From Brachypterus glaber (taxonomy: Eukaryota; Arthropoda; Insecta; Coleoptera; Kateretidae), in contig OY294051.1 in the NCBI GenBank assembly GCA_958510825.1, positions 33,852,393-33,916,392 on the forward strand: a stretch of 64,000 nucleotides of DNA, in the 5' to 3' direction. A program made the position numbers and the translations under genes. How positions within the stretch are numbered: position 1 is the first letter of the stretch; each line of letters starts with the position of its first letter. Below are positions 13,406 to 25,359 of this stretch, piece after piece. The notes beneath the pieces were generated by a model. It saw nothing but the letters and a program-made list of their open reading frames with translations, did not search any database and was not told the DNA's origin.

Positions 13406-15178
13406 TAATGATTCTATTTATTTTTTAAAGTGTAGTACCACCAAGGTGTGGTTAGACATAAAATTTAGGACAGAATTTTTGAATTTTTATCAAAATTATA
13501 AAAATATCAATTAAATATTCAATCTATGTATTTGTTTAACACGATAAGCTTTTAAAATCTTTTAATTGTTTAGACTATAATAATTATTAATAAATAATAA
13601 AGAAGAAGAATTGTAAATAATAGAAGAAGAAAATGAAAAACTATTGGAAAGAAGATTAATTTTAGTACAGGTTGCTCGTTAAGTTGTGTAAAGGTATTTA
13701 ATAAAACTGTAATTGAAATCTTCTTCATCAACATAAATATTCGCTCAAAATAAATCTTTAATATTATTTTAACTACCAAAAACAGTTACTGATCCAATTC
13801 TGCTTTCTATGAATGAAGACACTTTGCATTCTTGCCAATCTATTTCCTATAATTGCAGTAATTGCAGTAATTATACAAATCGTTTGGAAGCTTATTATCA
13901 TCGGTAAGTACTTGGAAGAAGAATATGAAACAAAATGAACAGTTTTAAGCATGCAGGTGTAAAATATGTCAAAGTTATGATAAAATTTTCATTCGCTGAG
14001 AATAGGTTACTATACTGCATGGCAGTGAATGCTCAACATTTTTGCATATATGGAACCTCTTTAGAAAACATTCACTGGTTCTTAGAGTTACCAGAACTAT
14101 AACAACGTTAAGTATTACTGTAACAATCAGTGAACATTTAATAAACTTTCGTGGGGTATCATATATACGAAAACGTATAAAATGCAGTACGGTAACCAAT
14201 GCTCAGTGTAACTTCGGTACATTTATTTTCAGTTATTTAATAAAAATTTTCGTAATAACTTTTTAACATAGAAAACTTGAAATTACACATTTTTGTGTTA
14301 GCAAAACTTACCATTTTTGTGAAAATCCAAGCGGAGTAGATGCTCAAATTGTGGTAAAACTGTTATTTCATCAAATATACGTAACAACTTTTAAACACTT
14401 TGGAACAGAAACTGAGCTTCACTTAATTTAAAGACTTTAGATCAAATAATTAAAAAGGTATTGTAAAACAGAATTTTAATAGGTTAGAATTATATATTAG
14501 GATTAGAATTTTTATTGAAAAAGAAGATAAAAACTATATTGCAATTATAGATATTAATACATGACAATAAATAATTTTAAACAAATAAAGGAAAAGTAAA
14601 GCTAGAGAACTTCCTGCAGTTTTTTATAGATAAGTTTACTTAAAATATTAAATTATTGAAAATCATCAGATAGAAAGATTTATTTTTTAAACTTCTCTAA
14701 ATATTTTGACCCATAGAGCATGAATTAAATACATCAGCACCTCTTACGGAAGTAATTGCTGTTGTGTTGTATTACATTAACAAAACATAATAGATGCATT
14801 AAGTGTAATGTAAACAGTTTCATGAGATGGCTTAATAATACCTACAATACTCAAAGATGTACTAATTCTAATGCAAAATATTTTGCTTGTTGTACAATAA
14901 GATTTGAGAAAACTAAAATTTTATACTTCTGGAGATGAAAATTATTTAAATGAGGTTTTATGTCTGATAGATATTGTCCAGACTTCTGCTTTTAATACAG
15001 GTAGTTATTAGAGAAACCAAATATAATTATACAATTTTAGGTTTGACAAAAATTGCCAAAAATTCACGATTTGGCATTAGCAATTAATTAGCATAACTTT
15101 ACCAATAAACTAAAAAGTGTTGCACTACAGAATGTATTTTTTAGTAGAAAACGTTTTGGTAGCCTTCTTACTTTTGTA
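13406..15178. other. No recognisable gene
   Basis: AT-rich. Opposed 74-codon frames overlap at 13975-14266 (one per strand) without protein features. No repeat pair was identified. Confidence 0.5.
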
Positions 15179-15420
15179 CACTGATAAAATAATAGCGTTA
15201 TTAATACAACAACATAGTGTTATATATGCACCAACCACAAATTGTACTATAGTATAGTACTAACTAGGACATAAGATAACATTTGTTGTTGTATTTATAA
15301 CAATTGTATGTTGTTTACCTCTTAATTCTACAACTGGTTGTTGTATCGTTAAATATATTTATGCTATGGCCTATTACAAAATATGGTTGACGCCTATATT
15401 ACAACATTTCTATCACTGTG
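15179..15420. mobile_element. Small non-autonomous element related to the one at 43610-44524
   Basis: Starts CACTGATAAAATAATAGCG and ends near TTTCTATCACTGTG. The interior words ACAACAACATA and TATGCACCAACCAC match, in reverse complement, the right end of the element at 43610-44524. Right terminus imperfect; boundaries approximate. Confidence 0.6.
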
Positions 15421-16599
15421 TTTTTTCTCCTTCTTTATGTCATATTTTATCTGTAATCGTTACTAACATCTTAACCCTTTAGACCTATAGCCTATCCTGC
15501 CTATAATCTATCCTACCAGGCCTGGGAAACGTGTTTTATGATATTCAAGACAACAGAAAAAATTCTAAGAAAACAAAGATTTTTTATTTTGAACTTTCTT
15601 CCTGCTAAAAAAGTCCAACTACGTATTTAAAACTCAACCGGAAATATAACTATTGTCCGGTAAATTCACCATGGTACACCATTTAACCTGCAATAAATCC
15701 AAAATTTTCTGCAAAGTTGTTTATTTTTTCAGCAAAATAATTCTAAAAACAAACGTATCAAAATCTCTATTTAGAGCTATGACGGCAGATATAGCAAAAA
15801 GTATACATTTGTTTAAAATAATACGGTTTATATTAGGACTTCTATTTGACCACATTTACAGTTGTATCCTTTTTTCTTCCTAATAAAGTAATGCCCTGTG
15901 TGCATATAAATGTAGCCAATATATTGTAGAGAAAGTAGTAGATTTACATCAAAAACTCACATCGTTTGTTACAGATCCATTTATATTTGTGACCGACCAC
16001 GAAGGAAAGTAACTTAACGGCTATTTCTTGACTATCAGCAGTAGTCGGAGAATTTCCAGTACTCGCATAGGCGCCGCGTTGACTCTAGCGTTTCGGCGAG
16101 GTTTTAAATATTTACATTCTTTTTATCTTGATTTTTTTTTAAGATTCCATTTAAACGAGTAAGGTGGGAAAAAAGTTATCGATAAATAAAAATTAAAAAC
16201 TTTCGTAATCTTAAAAGATAAACATCGAATGTCGTTTTTTTTTTTTGAAAAACACCGATATATATATATACATATGTATAGTTAATATGTATAGTTAATA
16301 TTGTTGTGGGTAACAAATTAGTCGTAAAATGTTTTGATTTATAAAAATTGCCCTCATAATTCCGCAAAATTATGTTTCTGTGTTTATTTTTAACGTTGAT
16401 GACGACTACTGACTATCAGATAAATGGCTTTAGAATTTTGATTTTTATTAAAGGGATATATTTGGATAGGTATTTAAAATTTTACATAAATGCCCAAGTA
16501 GAAAATAAGTTAATCCCTATCCCACCCCTAAAAAAGAATAGATTATTAACATTTTTATTGCTTTCTTTTACGATTCTCGAAGTTATATATCCAAAAAAG

Positions 16600-16975
16600 A
16601 TAATAAGTCTGTCGGTCTGTCGGTCTGTTGGTCTGTCGGTCTGTCGTCTGTCGGTCTGTCGGTCTGTGTGTCCGTGAAATTTGTAACAACGGTAACTTAA
16701 GAACGCTTCGGGCTAAAGACTTCTAATTTGGACCATAGGTTGATTATCCAAAGTTCTAGACTGGGATTGTTTTTGGTAAAAATCGGGTTTGGGGGTAAGG
16801 GGGTAAAATGGAGTAAAACCCATTTTTTTCAAATGAAAAAATAAACTTTTTTTAAAAAAGAAAAAAAAATATTTTTTTTTTCAAATATTTTTCGTTTTAC
16901 AATAAATATGTTTAAATGAACCTGGTCCCACAGGGGAAGTATTATTTTGTTGGCAGCAGTATTTTTTATTTATTT
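16600..16975 (+). repeat. Dispersed repeat R3, copy 1, with a GTCTGTCG microsatellite head
   Basis: Begins with eight-base GTCTGTCG-type repeats (16606-16670). It continues through CCGTGAAATTTGTAAC, AAGAACGCTTCGGGCT and TCCAAAGTTCTAGACTGGG, and ends near TTATTTTGTTGGCAGCAG. Copies occur at 57283-57500 (inverted) and 59985-60315 (same strand). The chance frame across it encodes SVCRSVGL repeats and is not a gene. Confidence 0.82.
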
Positions 16976-17269
16976 AGTGGTTTATTAAAAAATATATATA
17001 TATTTTTTTAAGTTTCTACTTCTTTTCGTGGTAGGTCACATTTTAACAATGAGAAAGTCACTGGACATATGAGTACAATTTAAAAATTTATAAAACCTAT
17101 TTCGGACTTTAAAGTCCTATAATACAATTAGAAATCTCTGTTATGGATTTATTGATGTACATTTGCGAACAGGTGCGTGAAAATGTACCACTTTGAAGTT
17201 TTATCTTATTTTAGCAAGATCTCATTACATGATTAAAAAAAAAAACGATTTTCGGTTCCTTGTACTATT

Positions 17270-17375
17270 AAATACTTTATTAAAATTGTAGATTCATATT
17301 ATTTAATAATACAACAACGTTGTTGTAGTTTTTTGAGGAAGGATGATTATTACTGTTCTATCAGTTCAACTCAAA
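17270..17375. repeat. Partial copy of the interior of the 43610-44524 element
   Basis: TTGTAGATTCATATTATT through TACAACAACGTTGTTG to TTTTTTGAGGAAGGATG matches about 43895-43960 almost exactly. Confidence 0.7.
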
Positions 17376-18164
17376 TACAAGGCAACTTTTAAAATTGGAA
17401 TTTTTAATTAGAGTTTCTATAAATTATAACTTAAGTTAACAAAAATCAAGGTACAAATGCATAGGATAATAACCAATTTCCTATCCATTTGTAATTGAAT
17501 ATTCAGTTTACTTTTTACCGTGTGGCAAAGAAATCAATTGTTTTGCTTCAAAGAGACCTCAGTGTATAGCTCTGTAGAGATTTTCAAATTTACGCAATCT
17601 GTCCCCATGACGTCTCACATTTCTAGAAGGACCTATTACATTTTTTTTTAAATAAATATTTTATACTTAATTAATTATTGTAACTTGTTCTAATTAACAA
17701 AGTTTAAAATTCGCGAACTTTCTTTAGTTTTTATGCAATATTATTATCATTTATCAAAAATTAGATGCAGTTTAGCAAACATAAAAAATGCAATTTATCT
17801 TTAACTGCTTTCATTTATTAACGACCGTGAATTTATCAATTTATATAACTCCAATTAGGTCTAATTTTAACTTGATTTAAACCATCAAAATATTACGTAT
17901 TTATTGTAGCATACGTGTAATTTAAAATTAATTTACTTATAAATATATATTATTAAATTATTACTCACCAATTGGATATAATAATATTCAGAGTGATATT
18001 CAGATTTATATTAGTTAATGTAGTGTAATTTATTTTACTATTTGTTTTCAAACCATTACCTCCTCGGGGCCTAATTGATCCAGTTTGGAATTAATAATAA
18101 TATAATTTAATTCACCTGCATAAAATGTAGTGATGCATTATGAAATTTTAATAAAATTAAATTA

Positions 18165-18550
18165 AGTGTACCAGCTGTGTTTTTAGATTTAACTAAAGCT
18201 TTTGACAGTATTTAGTGATGCATTATAAAATTTTGATAAAATATTATTAAACAAAATATCCTAGCTATATTTCTAGATCTAAGTAAAGCTTTTAAAACTC
18301 TTGAACTAAAAAATTGCTTAATATAATATAAAAATACAGAATAAAGTTTAGGTAGTAAAATTTCAATAAAATATAGTTATTTGGAATATACTAGCTATAT
18401 TTTTAGATTTGACTAAAGCTTTTAGCACTGTCGAACCAAAAAGTAGCTTAGATAGTTCAGCACTGCATAAAATGTGGTGATGTGGTATTATGAACTTGAT
18501 TAAACTAAAGCTTTTGACACTGTCTGCCTAAAAATCATATTAGATAATGA
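18165..18550 (+). pseudogene. Clustered decayed copies of LINE RT motif A (FLDLTKAFDT)
   Basis: Four short pieces encode variants of the reverse-transcriptase motif FLDL(S/T)KAFDT: VFLDLTKAFDS at 18177, IFLDLSKAFKTLELKN at 18267, IFLDLTKAFSTVEPKS at 18397, and TKAFDTVCLKI at about 18502. The first two and the last are preceded by related spacer sequence (GTAGTGATGCATTATGAAAT type). Spacing is about 90-130 bases. This looks like a degenerate tandem array built from one small slice of a LINE reverse transcriptase, not a single element. Confidence 0.65.
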
Positions 18551-20496
18551 TAATATAGCTTAACACTACTAATTCTACATCTTTGACCCCTTGTAAGCAT
18601 TTATGAACAACATTGGAGAATACTTTAGAATATTTAAAAATTAAATACAATTATTTTTGTTTTTGTATTACATTATGTGCAAAAGGTATCGTCTATTAGT
18701 CATTTTTTGTAATTGTATGAGAAGTTATTAAAATCGAATTTTTATGGTATTTATATATCTATAGAAGCAAATATTGCAATAATTATAAATTTAATAAACT
18801 CATCACACTAAACAATAGATTTACACAGTTTTAATTATTATACAAAAATAACTATAAAATTAATTATTATTATTTATTATTAATTTAATAAAATTGCTTT
18901 ATTGTTGTTTCCCATAAAAGGTTAAAATGTGTTTAGTAATACTGACACATTATTTTGTTAAAGAATTTTACTTTAAAATTATATGAAAAAATAATGAAAG
19001 GAATTTAACGATTATATAAAAACAATGAAAAAGATTCAATAGGTAATTTTTCTACAAAATTAAAATGTTTTACGTTTAAATTATTTATTATTTATAATAA
19101 AAATTTAAAAAACTTAGCAAGTATGGGTTAAAGTTAAATAGAAAAAAAAATGTTATGCTTAGAATTTAAAGAATGTAGCTTTCTTTAAAAATTTAACAAT
19201 ATTTGTAATATGACTTTTTGAATTAACTGAAAAAATTACAACTTTCAGGAAAATCCTTATATCTCCTAAACCAGAAGTAAAAATATAAAAATAAAAAATA
19301 AAATATTCATTAAAACTGCGGCAATAAGAGAGACTTTAACAATTTGATAAACAGTTGCAGTGGCGTACCATGCAAGTTCTAGAAGATGGGGCAAAAAACA
19401 TAGTAGTACATTTTTTGTTGCTGTTAATACAAAAATACATTTTTTAATCATTCAAATAAAAACAAAAGTAAAGAATGTTTAAGCTTCTCCCCTTTACAAA
19501 ATATTAATTTTTTATCTTGATAAGAGGATTGAAAGCAAAAGTCAAAGATGCTAGGTGGTCGGTTGCATTATGATTCATAGCCTATGAAAAACTTTTGTGC
19601 CCTGGACAAAAAAGTAAAAAAACGCCAATAACAAATATTCAGTTATTATAGAAATGCATTTTCTTAATAACTTTTATTGTTCTTTGTAAATTATGCCTTA
19701 TTCAAGTAAATAAAACAAACTTCTTCAGGTAATATTTGATGCATTTACAACCAAATATTCGAAAATTATCACGGTGTTTGACAAATGTCATAAAATATTG
19801 TCAATTCTAGAGTCACTCTATCTAGGGGAGGCTTTAGCTTTATAGTTTATCGTTTTTTACAAATTTCTTCTTAGGGTTATTAAATGTCGTGGGAAAAATG
19901 AAAAGTTTAATATATTACATGCTGAGAAAGCTCTTTTAGGTGCTCGCAGTTTTTGAATAGACTAGGCTACGCTTTGGAAATTTAAAAACACCTTGCACCT
20001 AAAAGTAAACTTTCGCATCTGGTAATGTAAATAACTGTTTTTAATGAATAATCAAAATTATTATTAAAAATAATAATTAAATATTAGGAAAAAAGATTGA
20101 TGAAATATTTATTATTTTTATGATTTTGATTAAAATTAAAAAAAAATCTGTGCCTGTTTACCTTCTGGGCTATACTGGGTAAAGCAAAACAAGCATGAGG
20201 TAAGTATTTTTACTAACTTTTCAACTTTTTACGATATATAAAATGTGAATATTGCCTATATGACTGTGAATAAAATAATTATATAATTTACTTGCAAATA
20301 GTAATCTTATTTTTTATTAATCAGAAACAGTAATTTCAGTGCTATCGTGATAATCACAAGAATTCCAAAAACAATTTAGCGGTAGGAATTTAATCGTAAA
20401 ACACGGCCCTGATTTTGCATTTAAATGCATTAATTATTTTTGTATTGGCAGCACTGAACATTCTTAAAAGGAAATGCTCGAGCGCACGTCTTTATA
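18551..20496. other. No recognisable feature
   Basis: Very AT-rich, with closed frames apart from short chance ones. No repeat pair identified. Confidence 0.5.
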
Positions 20497-20530
20497 ATAC
20501 TCTTCACTACACGTAGTGCTTGAAGAGTAT
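20497..20530. repeat. Short hairpin ATACTCTT/AAGAGTAT
   Basis: A 34-base inverted repeat: ATACTCTT with inner CACTAC, then GTAGTG and AAGAGTAT. Function unknown. Confidence 0.6.
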
Positions 20531-20631
20531 CTTCTTTTTCTTGCTATTGGCCTGTTCTCATAGAGATAATTAAGTAGACCAGTCTCACTTCGGCCTAGAC
20601 CAAATTTTTCCATTTTTTTTTTTAAGTATCA

Positions 20632-21538
20632 TAGAGGAAAGTCGCCTAATTTCGGATACCATTTACAATGTATTCAATATTTAATACTCGGTATTACTTT
20701 TTGATATTTTTTTTATATAACCAGATACAACTTATTATAGCGAACCATGATTTATTATAAAAGCAATTTTATTACAGTTTATTTTTTCCAAAAAACACGG
20801 TTAAAAAAAATCAGAGCATTTTTGTGCATTTGAAAAAGGGCTCCTAATTTCGGACATATCCGAAAAAATTTTTTCAAGAGTAGATCTGGATCCCATTGCT
20901 TATGTTTCTTGTTATTCCTTCACATTTAAGACGTAATTTAATCATTAAGCGATTTTCTACGAAATACTATAGGAACTATAATTTTAGATTCCCAATTTCG
21001 AATATCTTAGTATCTTAGGTAATTTTCGTTTTTTCAAAATTGTTTATCTTAGTTTGTTGTATCATTATAAAAATAATAATTAATGGTTGGTTATCCTGAA
21101 TAATAATTACCTTGCGGATATCCGAAATTGGGAATCAAATGAACAAAAATGGTCTATCCGAAATTAGGCAACTTTCTGCTTTTTAGATTAGAAATTTGTA
21201 GAATGTTTACGTTTTTAAATTGCTTAATTATGAATAGTGGATCAACTTAACTAACATCATAACTTACCCAAGACAGAATCACGAACTTTTATAACGATTA
21301 TTTATAAAATAAACAAGCATAATAATGCAACTGAGCACAAAACTGCCATTTGCAATATAAACGATTTGTGCTGCCATTGAAAGGGGAGAAGCTCTACCGT
21401 TATCATATTACAGGACGGATTTAGTTTGACTTTTGGCTTCACATAAAAGTAGGTTTCTGTTTACCTTTGCAGACAGTATCTTAAATACACTACTATCCGA
21501 AATTTGGAAACCATCCGAAATTAGGCAAATTTCCTCTA
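20632..21538. mobile_element. 907-bp non-autonomous element with CCTAATTTCGGA termini
   Basis: TAGAGGAAAGTCGCCTAATT... (20632-20657) pairs with 21513-21538, 24 of 26 bases matching. TA at both ends could be a target duplication, as in Tc1/mariner elements. The word TCCGAAATTRGG or its complement recurs about seven times across the element (near 20646, 20847, 20992, 21119, 21153, 21495 and 21514). No transposase frame. Confidence 0.8.
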
Positions 21539-22244
21539 CGGTTTTTAAATTTCCAAATTCATCAAAAATGACCCGATTTTTTTTATATATAATGATTTTT
21601 ATCTAATTCTGAACTATTTTTGTCCGAATTTTATTCCATTTACCCTAATGTCACAAATATAGTGCACACGATAACTCAATTGAATGATGTGTCAGAAGCA
21701 ACCCTATTATTTTTCAAAAAAAAAATCCTTTTTAAAATATAAAAATTGTAGGATGCAGATTTTTTTCAAAAATTATAAAAAAATAGAAGGCTAAGTCTGA
21801 GAAACTACAAAAGTTATACACATAATTAAATTTTGGAAAGTTTTACAAGAGAAAATGCAATATACTATCCAGTGTAAAGAGTATACCACGGAATGAGGAG
21901 CATTACATATATTCCGCTTCTTTTTTAGGTTATGTATTTTTTTGAAGTCTGTCATTTTTAAAAGAGTTTTATTTTGGCTGATTTTAAGTTTTTTTTAGGT
22001 ACTAATTGAAGAGCGGCTAGGATTTGTTTCTGGACCCTTTGCGGCTTAATTTTAATGTGGCCATTCTCTGAAATGATAAAATTTAAACTGCGAATTCCCG
22101 AATTTTAAATAAGTACTTTTCAAAAGGTCGTACCGCGGTACCAAAGTCTTCTTTTAAATTTATTCATTCATAAAAAAATCACGTCACCATGTGAAACATG
22201 TTTAATTAAGTCTGATATGTTTCTTATTCTTCATAGAAAAGATT

Positions 22245-22696
22245 TTTTCTATTTTGCGACTATCATAAGCTCATAATCACGCGCATTTTGCTTGTTCTTA
22301 TAAGCCTATAAGATGTTAAGTACTTTTTTTTCTTTTGAGTTGGCAACAGGACAAATGATTATCGCTAGACGTTTTCAGTGCAAATGTCAACTTTGCTTTG
22401 AAGTTTAATTATCTACACAATTTTGTTTTTAGGTTAATTGTTAACGTGTTAAAATTGTGGCTTGGTTACTTGCAGTGAAAAAGGGATATGAAAATATGAG
22501 TGAAAAAGAGATGAGAAAATATTCAAAATATAATTTGTTCTTTGAGTTTGAAACATGGCGAAAATTGTAATGCAAACCCAAAACAAACATTCCTAAATCG
22601 GTCATCAATTTAAATGTACGGCTATATAAATTTTAAAGCAAAATATAAAAGAATAGTATAAAGCACTCGTTTTATAACACGTTTTTAGCGCACTAT
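22245..22696. repeat. Dispersed repeat R2, copy 2
   Basis: Direct diverged copy of 5059-5475, ending in CGTTTTTAGCGCACTA. A 77-codon frame just downstream (22758-22991) shows no recognisable protein. Confidence 0.8.
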
Positions 22697-23147
22697 TCTA
22701 AAAATTTGGCTGGTGGTAGAACCAAATTAAGCCGTTTTTAAGTGAAATTGCGTTAAAATGATTAGATTTATCTTAATTATCCGGTTTATCCGGCATTATC
22801 CGAGCAACAAATTAAAAGGGGACCACCTCATGAATGCCCTCTTTAAGTTGCAAAAAGTTTTATCAAATTCCGTTCATTCATTCCAAAGTTATGCGGGAAC
22901 AAACATAAAAAAATACAAAGTCACACGTCGAATTGATAACCTACTCCTTTTTGGAAGTCTGTTAAAAAATCTGATTTTTTTTTTTGAATAAGGATTAGTC
23001 TCTTTTTTATTTATGAAAATCTAGTGCTTTACTAGTTTGATTTTTTAGTACAAACCTTATATATGGTAATATCCTAAGAAACGCGATTTTAATTTGGAGA
23101 CCCAAACAGTGAGTGAGACACGAAACTTCTAAAATTGTTTTAATAAA

Positions 23148-23262
23148 TTGTTTTAAATAATATCGATGGTCTAGGGTACAAAAGTACTAAGTACATAAGG
23201 TTTCCCTAGATACTTAGCACCTTTGTACGCTAGACCATCGATATATATTATTTAAAACAACA
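23148..23262. repeat. Hairpin with about 45-base arms
   Basis: Left arm TTTTAAATAATATCGATGG...GTACAAAAGT pairs with the right arm ACCTTTGTACGC...CCATCGATATATA...TTTAAAAC. The loop is about 20 bases. It lies just outside the foldback element at 23276. Confidence 0.85.
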
Positions 23263-23275
23263 TATGTTTAAAAAT

Positions 23276-23972
23276 ATCAGTAACTGGCATGCCAAAATTT
23301 AAGTGGTGGTTCTACATCCAAAAATATCAAAAAAAGTTCCTATAAAGGTTAGTCCGGAAATAAGCCCTAAGGGAGCTACGACCCTTTAAAATTGTAATAA
23401 AAAAAAGATTTTTAATTAATAACTCTGGTACCCTTTAATCTAGAGCGACGAGCTTTTGCACGTATACTACTATTAATAAGGACAATAAGTTAATATTAAT
23501 TTATTTTTTTGAATTTATCCAGAGGCGTCCCTATACGGACTAAATATGTGAGGCTTAACACATTTTTGCCCCAAACTTTTTTATGTGCAGTTTTTTTAAT
23601 TTTTTGTAAAAAATATAGATTCCTTGAGTAAAATCACATAAAAAATGTCATATAGTGTAACACTGTAGGAGCAACCGTTTTCAAAAAAATGCAATTAAGT
23701 GGAAGTAACATTTTGTGCCACCAAAAACGTTACTTCTTAATATTAAATTTAGGTGTTTTGGTGAAGCACATTTTTTTGCTCAGTTTTAAATGAAGAATCA
23801 CCCTACAGCATCAAAATTTTATTCATGCCTTTTTTTGTTCCCCATTCAATATGTCATATTCAAAGGGGCGTAGCTGCCTTAGGGCTTATTTCCTGATCAA
23901 CCTTTATAAAAACTTTTTTTCATATTTTTGAATGTAGATCACCTCTTAAATTTTGGCATGGCAGTTACTGAT
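23276..23972. mobile_element. Foldback-type element F1, copy 1
   Basis: About 697 bases with long imperfect terminal inverted repeats (well over 100 bases). The left end is ATCAGTAACTGGCATGCC, then CCTATAAAGGTTAGTCC and AATAAGCCCTAAGGGAGC. The right end mirrors these, finishing GGCATGGCAGTTACTGAT. A second copy lies at 32619-33325 and a more diverged relative at 50401-51177. No coding frame is conserved between copies. Confidence 0.88.
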
Positions 23973-24443
23973 CACCCTGTATATACAGTCTTTTTTCTAT
24001 AAAAAGTTCTTTTTGCTAGAAAAAGTTATAGTAGTGTAAACTTTAGAATCATTCAAATTTATATTACTACCACCCTGCCCTATTTTAATTTTTCTAAAAT
24101 ATAAGCTAATGCAGTATTATTTATTTTTTCTAAAATACGAAAATAAAGAAAAGTAATTTGTGTAATTGAATTGAATTGAATCACACAATTTTATTTTCTT
24201 GCAAAAGAAATAATATGAGAAAAATTTAACAATAAAATTTGTTATTAACAAATTTTACGTAGTAATTGTACAAAAATAGGATCACAAGGTTATGCAGTAG
24301 TTTTTTAGAAGCAATTTTAAAAATAATTGTAATGAATTGTACACGCGATCGTCTTTTTTTTTTCTTCAGATGGTTTTCAGTAGTTTTTTGATGTGACCTA
24401 AAAAATTATTAATAAAATTATAATACATGAATATAGTATACTA

Positions 24444-24696
24444 CACTGATAAAAAAGATAATTTAGATTTATTTGAATATGGACAATGAAATTATTTTTT
24501 TGTCAGTAATAAATTTTATTTGAGTCAAATAAATATTTAGTTCATGTAAATAAATATTTTAGTTTTAAAATCATTTAATAATAGGAAAAAAATAGTTTAT
24601 TTGATAGAAATAAAATTTATTTGTCACAACCAAATAATTCAATTGGCCATATCCAAACAAATATTCTGTACACACAAATAAACTGTTTTATCAGTG
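24444..24696. mobile_element. CACTG-type MITE, copy 1 (opposite orientation)
   Basis: A 253-base element bounded by CACTGATAAAA and TTTTATCAGTG and flanked by TA on both sides. Its interior (AATAAATTTTATTTG, TTGGCCATATCC) matches the copies at 24830 and 27594; relative to them it is inverted. Non-coding. Confidence 0.85.
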
Positions 24697-24829
24697 TAGT
24701 TAGATTTTATTTTATTATATTTGAATATTTATATTAATATATTTAATTTTTTTGCAGGTACGTTAGATGTTAGATGATGAGCTTTATGCGTGAGTATTTT
24801 TTTTAAATTGATCTAGTAAAGGCTTTGGA

Positions 24830-25073
24830 CACTGATAAAACAGTTTATTTGTGTCGGCTAAATATTTGGTTGGGTATGGTCAATTTGATTATTTGGTTGT
24901 GACAAATAAATTTTATTTCTGTCAAATAAACTATTTTGTTCCCAATAATAAATTATTTTGAAATCAAAATATGTTTTTACATGAACTAAATATTTATTTG
25001 ACTCAAATAAAATTTTTAACTCACAAACAAATAATTTAATTGGCTATATCCGAATAAATCCTTTTTATCAGTG
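24830..25073. mobile_element. CACTG-type MITE, copy 2
   Basis: A 244-base element with the same termini as the copies at 24444 and 27594, in the orientation of the latter. Flanking dinucleotides are GA and TA, so the target duplication is not intact or has mutated. Non-coding. Confidence 0.85.
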
Positions 25074-25159
25074 TATGATTTTTTTAATATAGGCATTAAT
25101 AACACTAAAAACTATATAATTTAATTTTTGTTCTCGCACTTAGTTTTTACTTGGTCATT

Positions 25160-25359
25160 NNNNNNNNNNNNNNNNNNNNNNNNNNNNNNNNNNNNNNNNN
25201 NNNNNNNNNNNNNNNNNNNNNNNNNNNNNNNNNNNNNNNNNNNNNNNNNNNNNNNNNNNNNNNNNNNNNNNNNNNNNNNNNNNNNNNNNNNNNNNNNNNN
25301 NNNNNNNNNNNNNNNNNNNNNNNNNNNNNNNNNNNNNNNNNNNNNNNNNNNNNNNNNNN
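25160..25359. other. Assembly gap (200 N)
   Basis: Exactly 200 unknown bases, the usual placeholder for a gap of unknown size. It sits just after two MITE copies and before the tandem arrays, as expected where repeats break assembly. Confidence 0.98.

Noticed and set aside
16372..16677. 101-codon frame ending in SVCRSVGL repeats
   Set aside because: The tail is the reading of a GTCTGTCG microsatellite belonging to a dispersed repeat.
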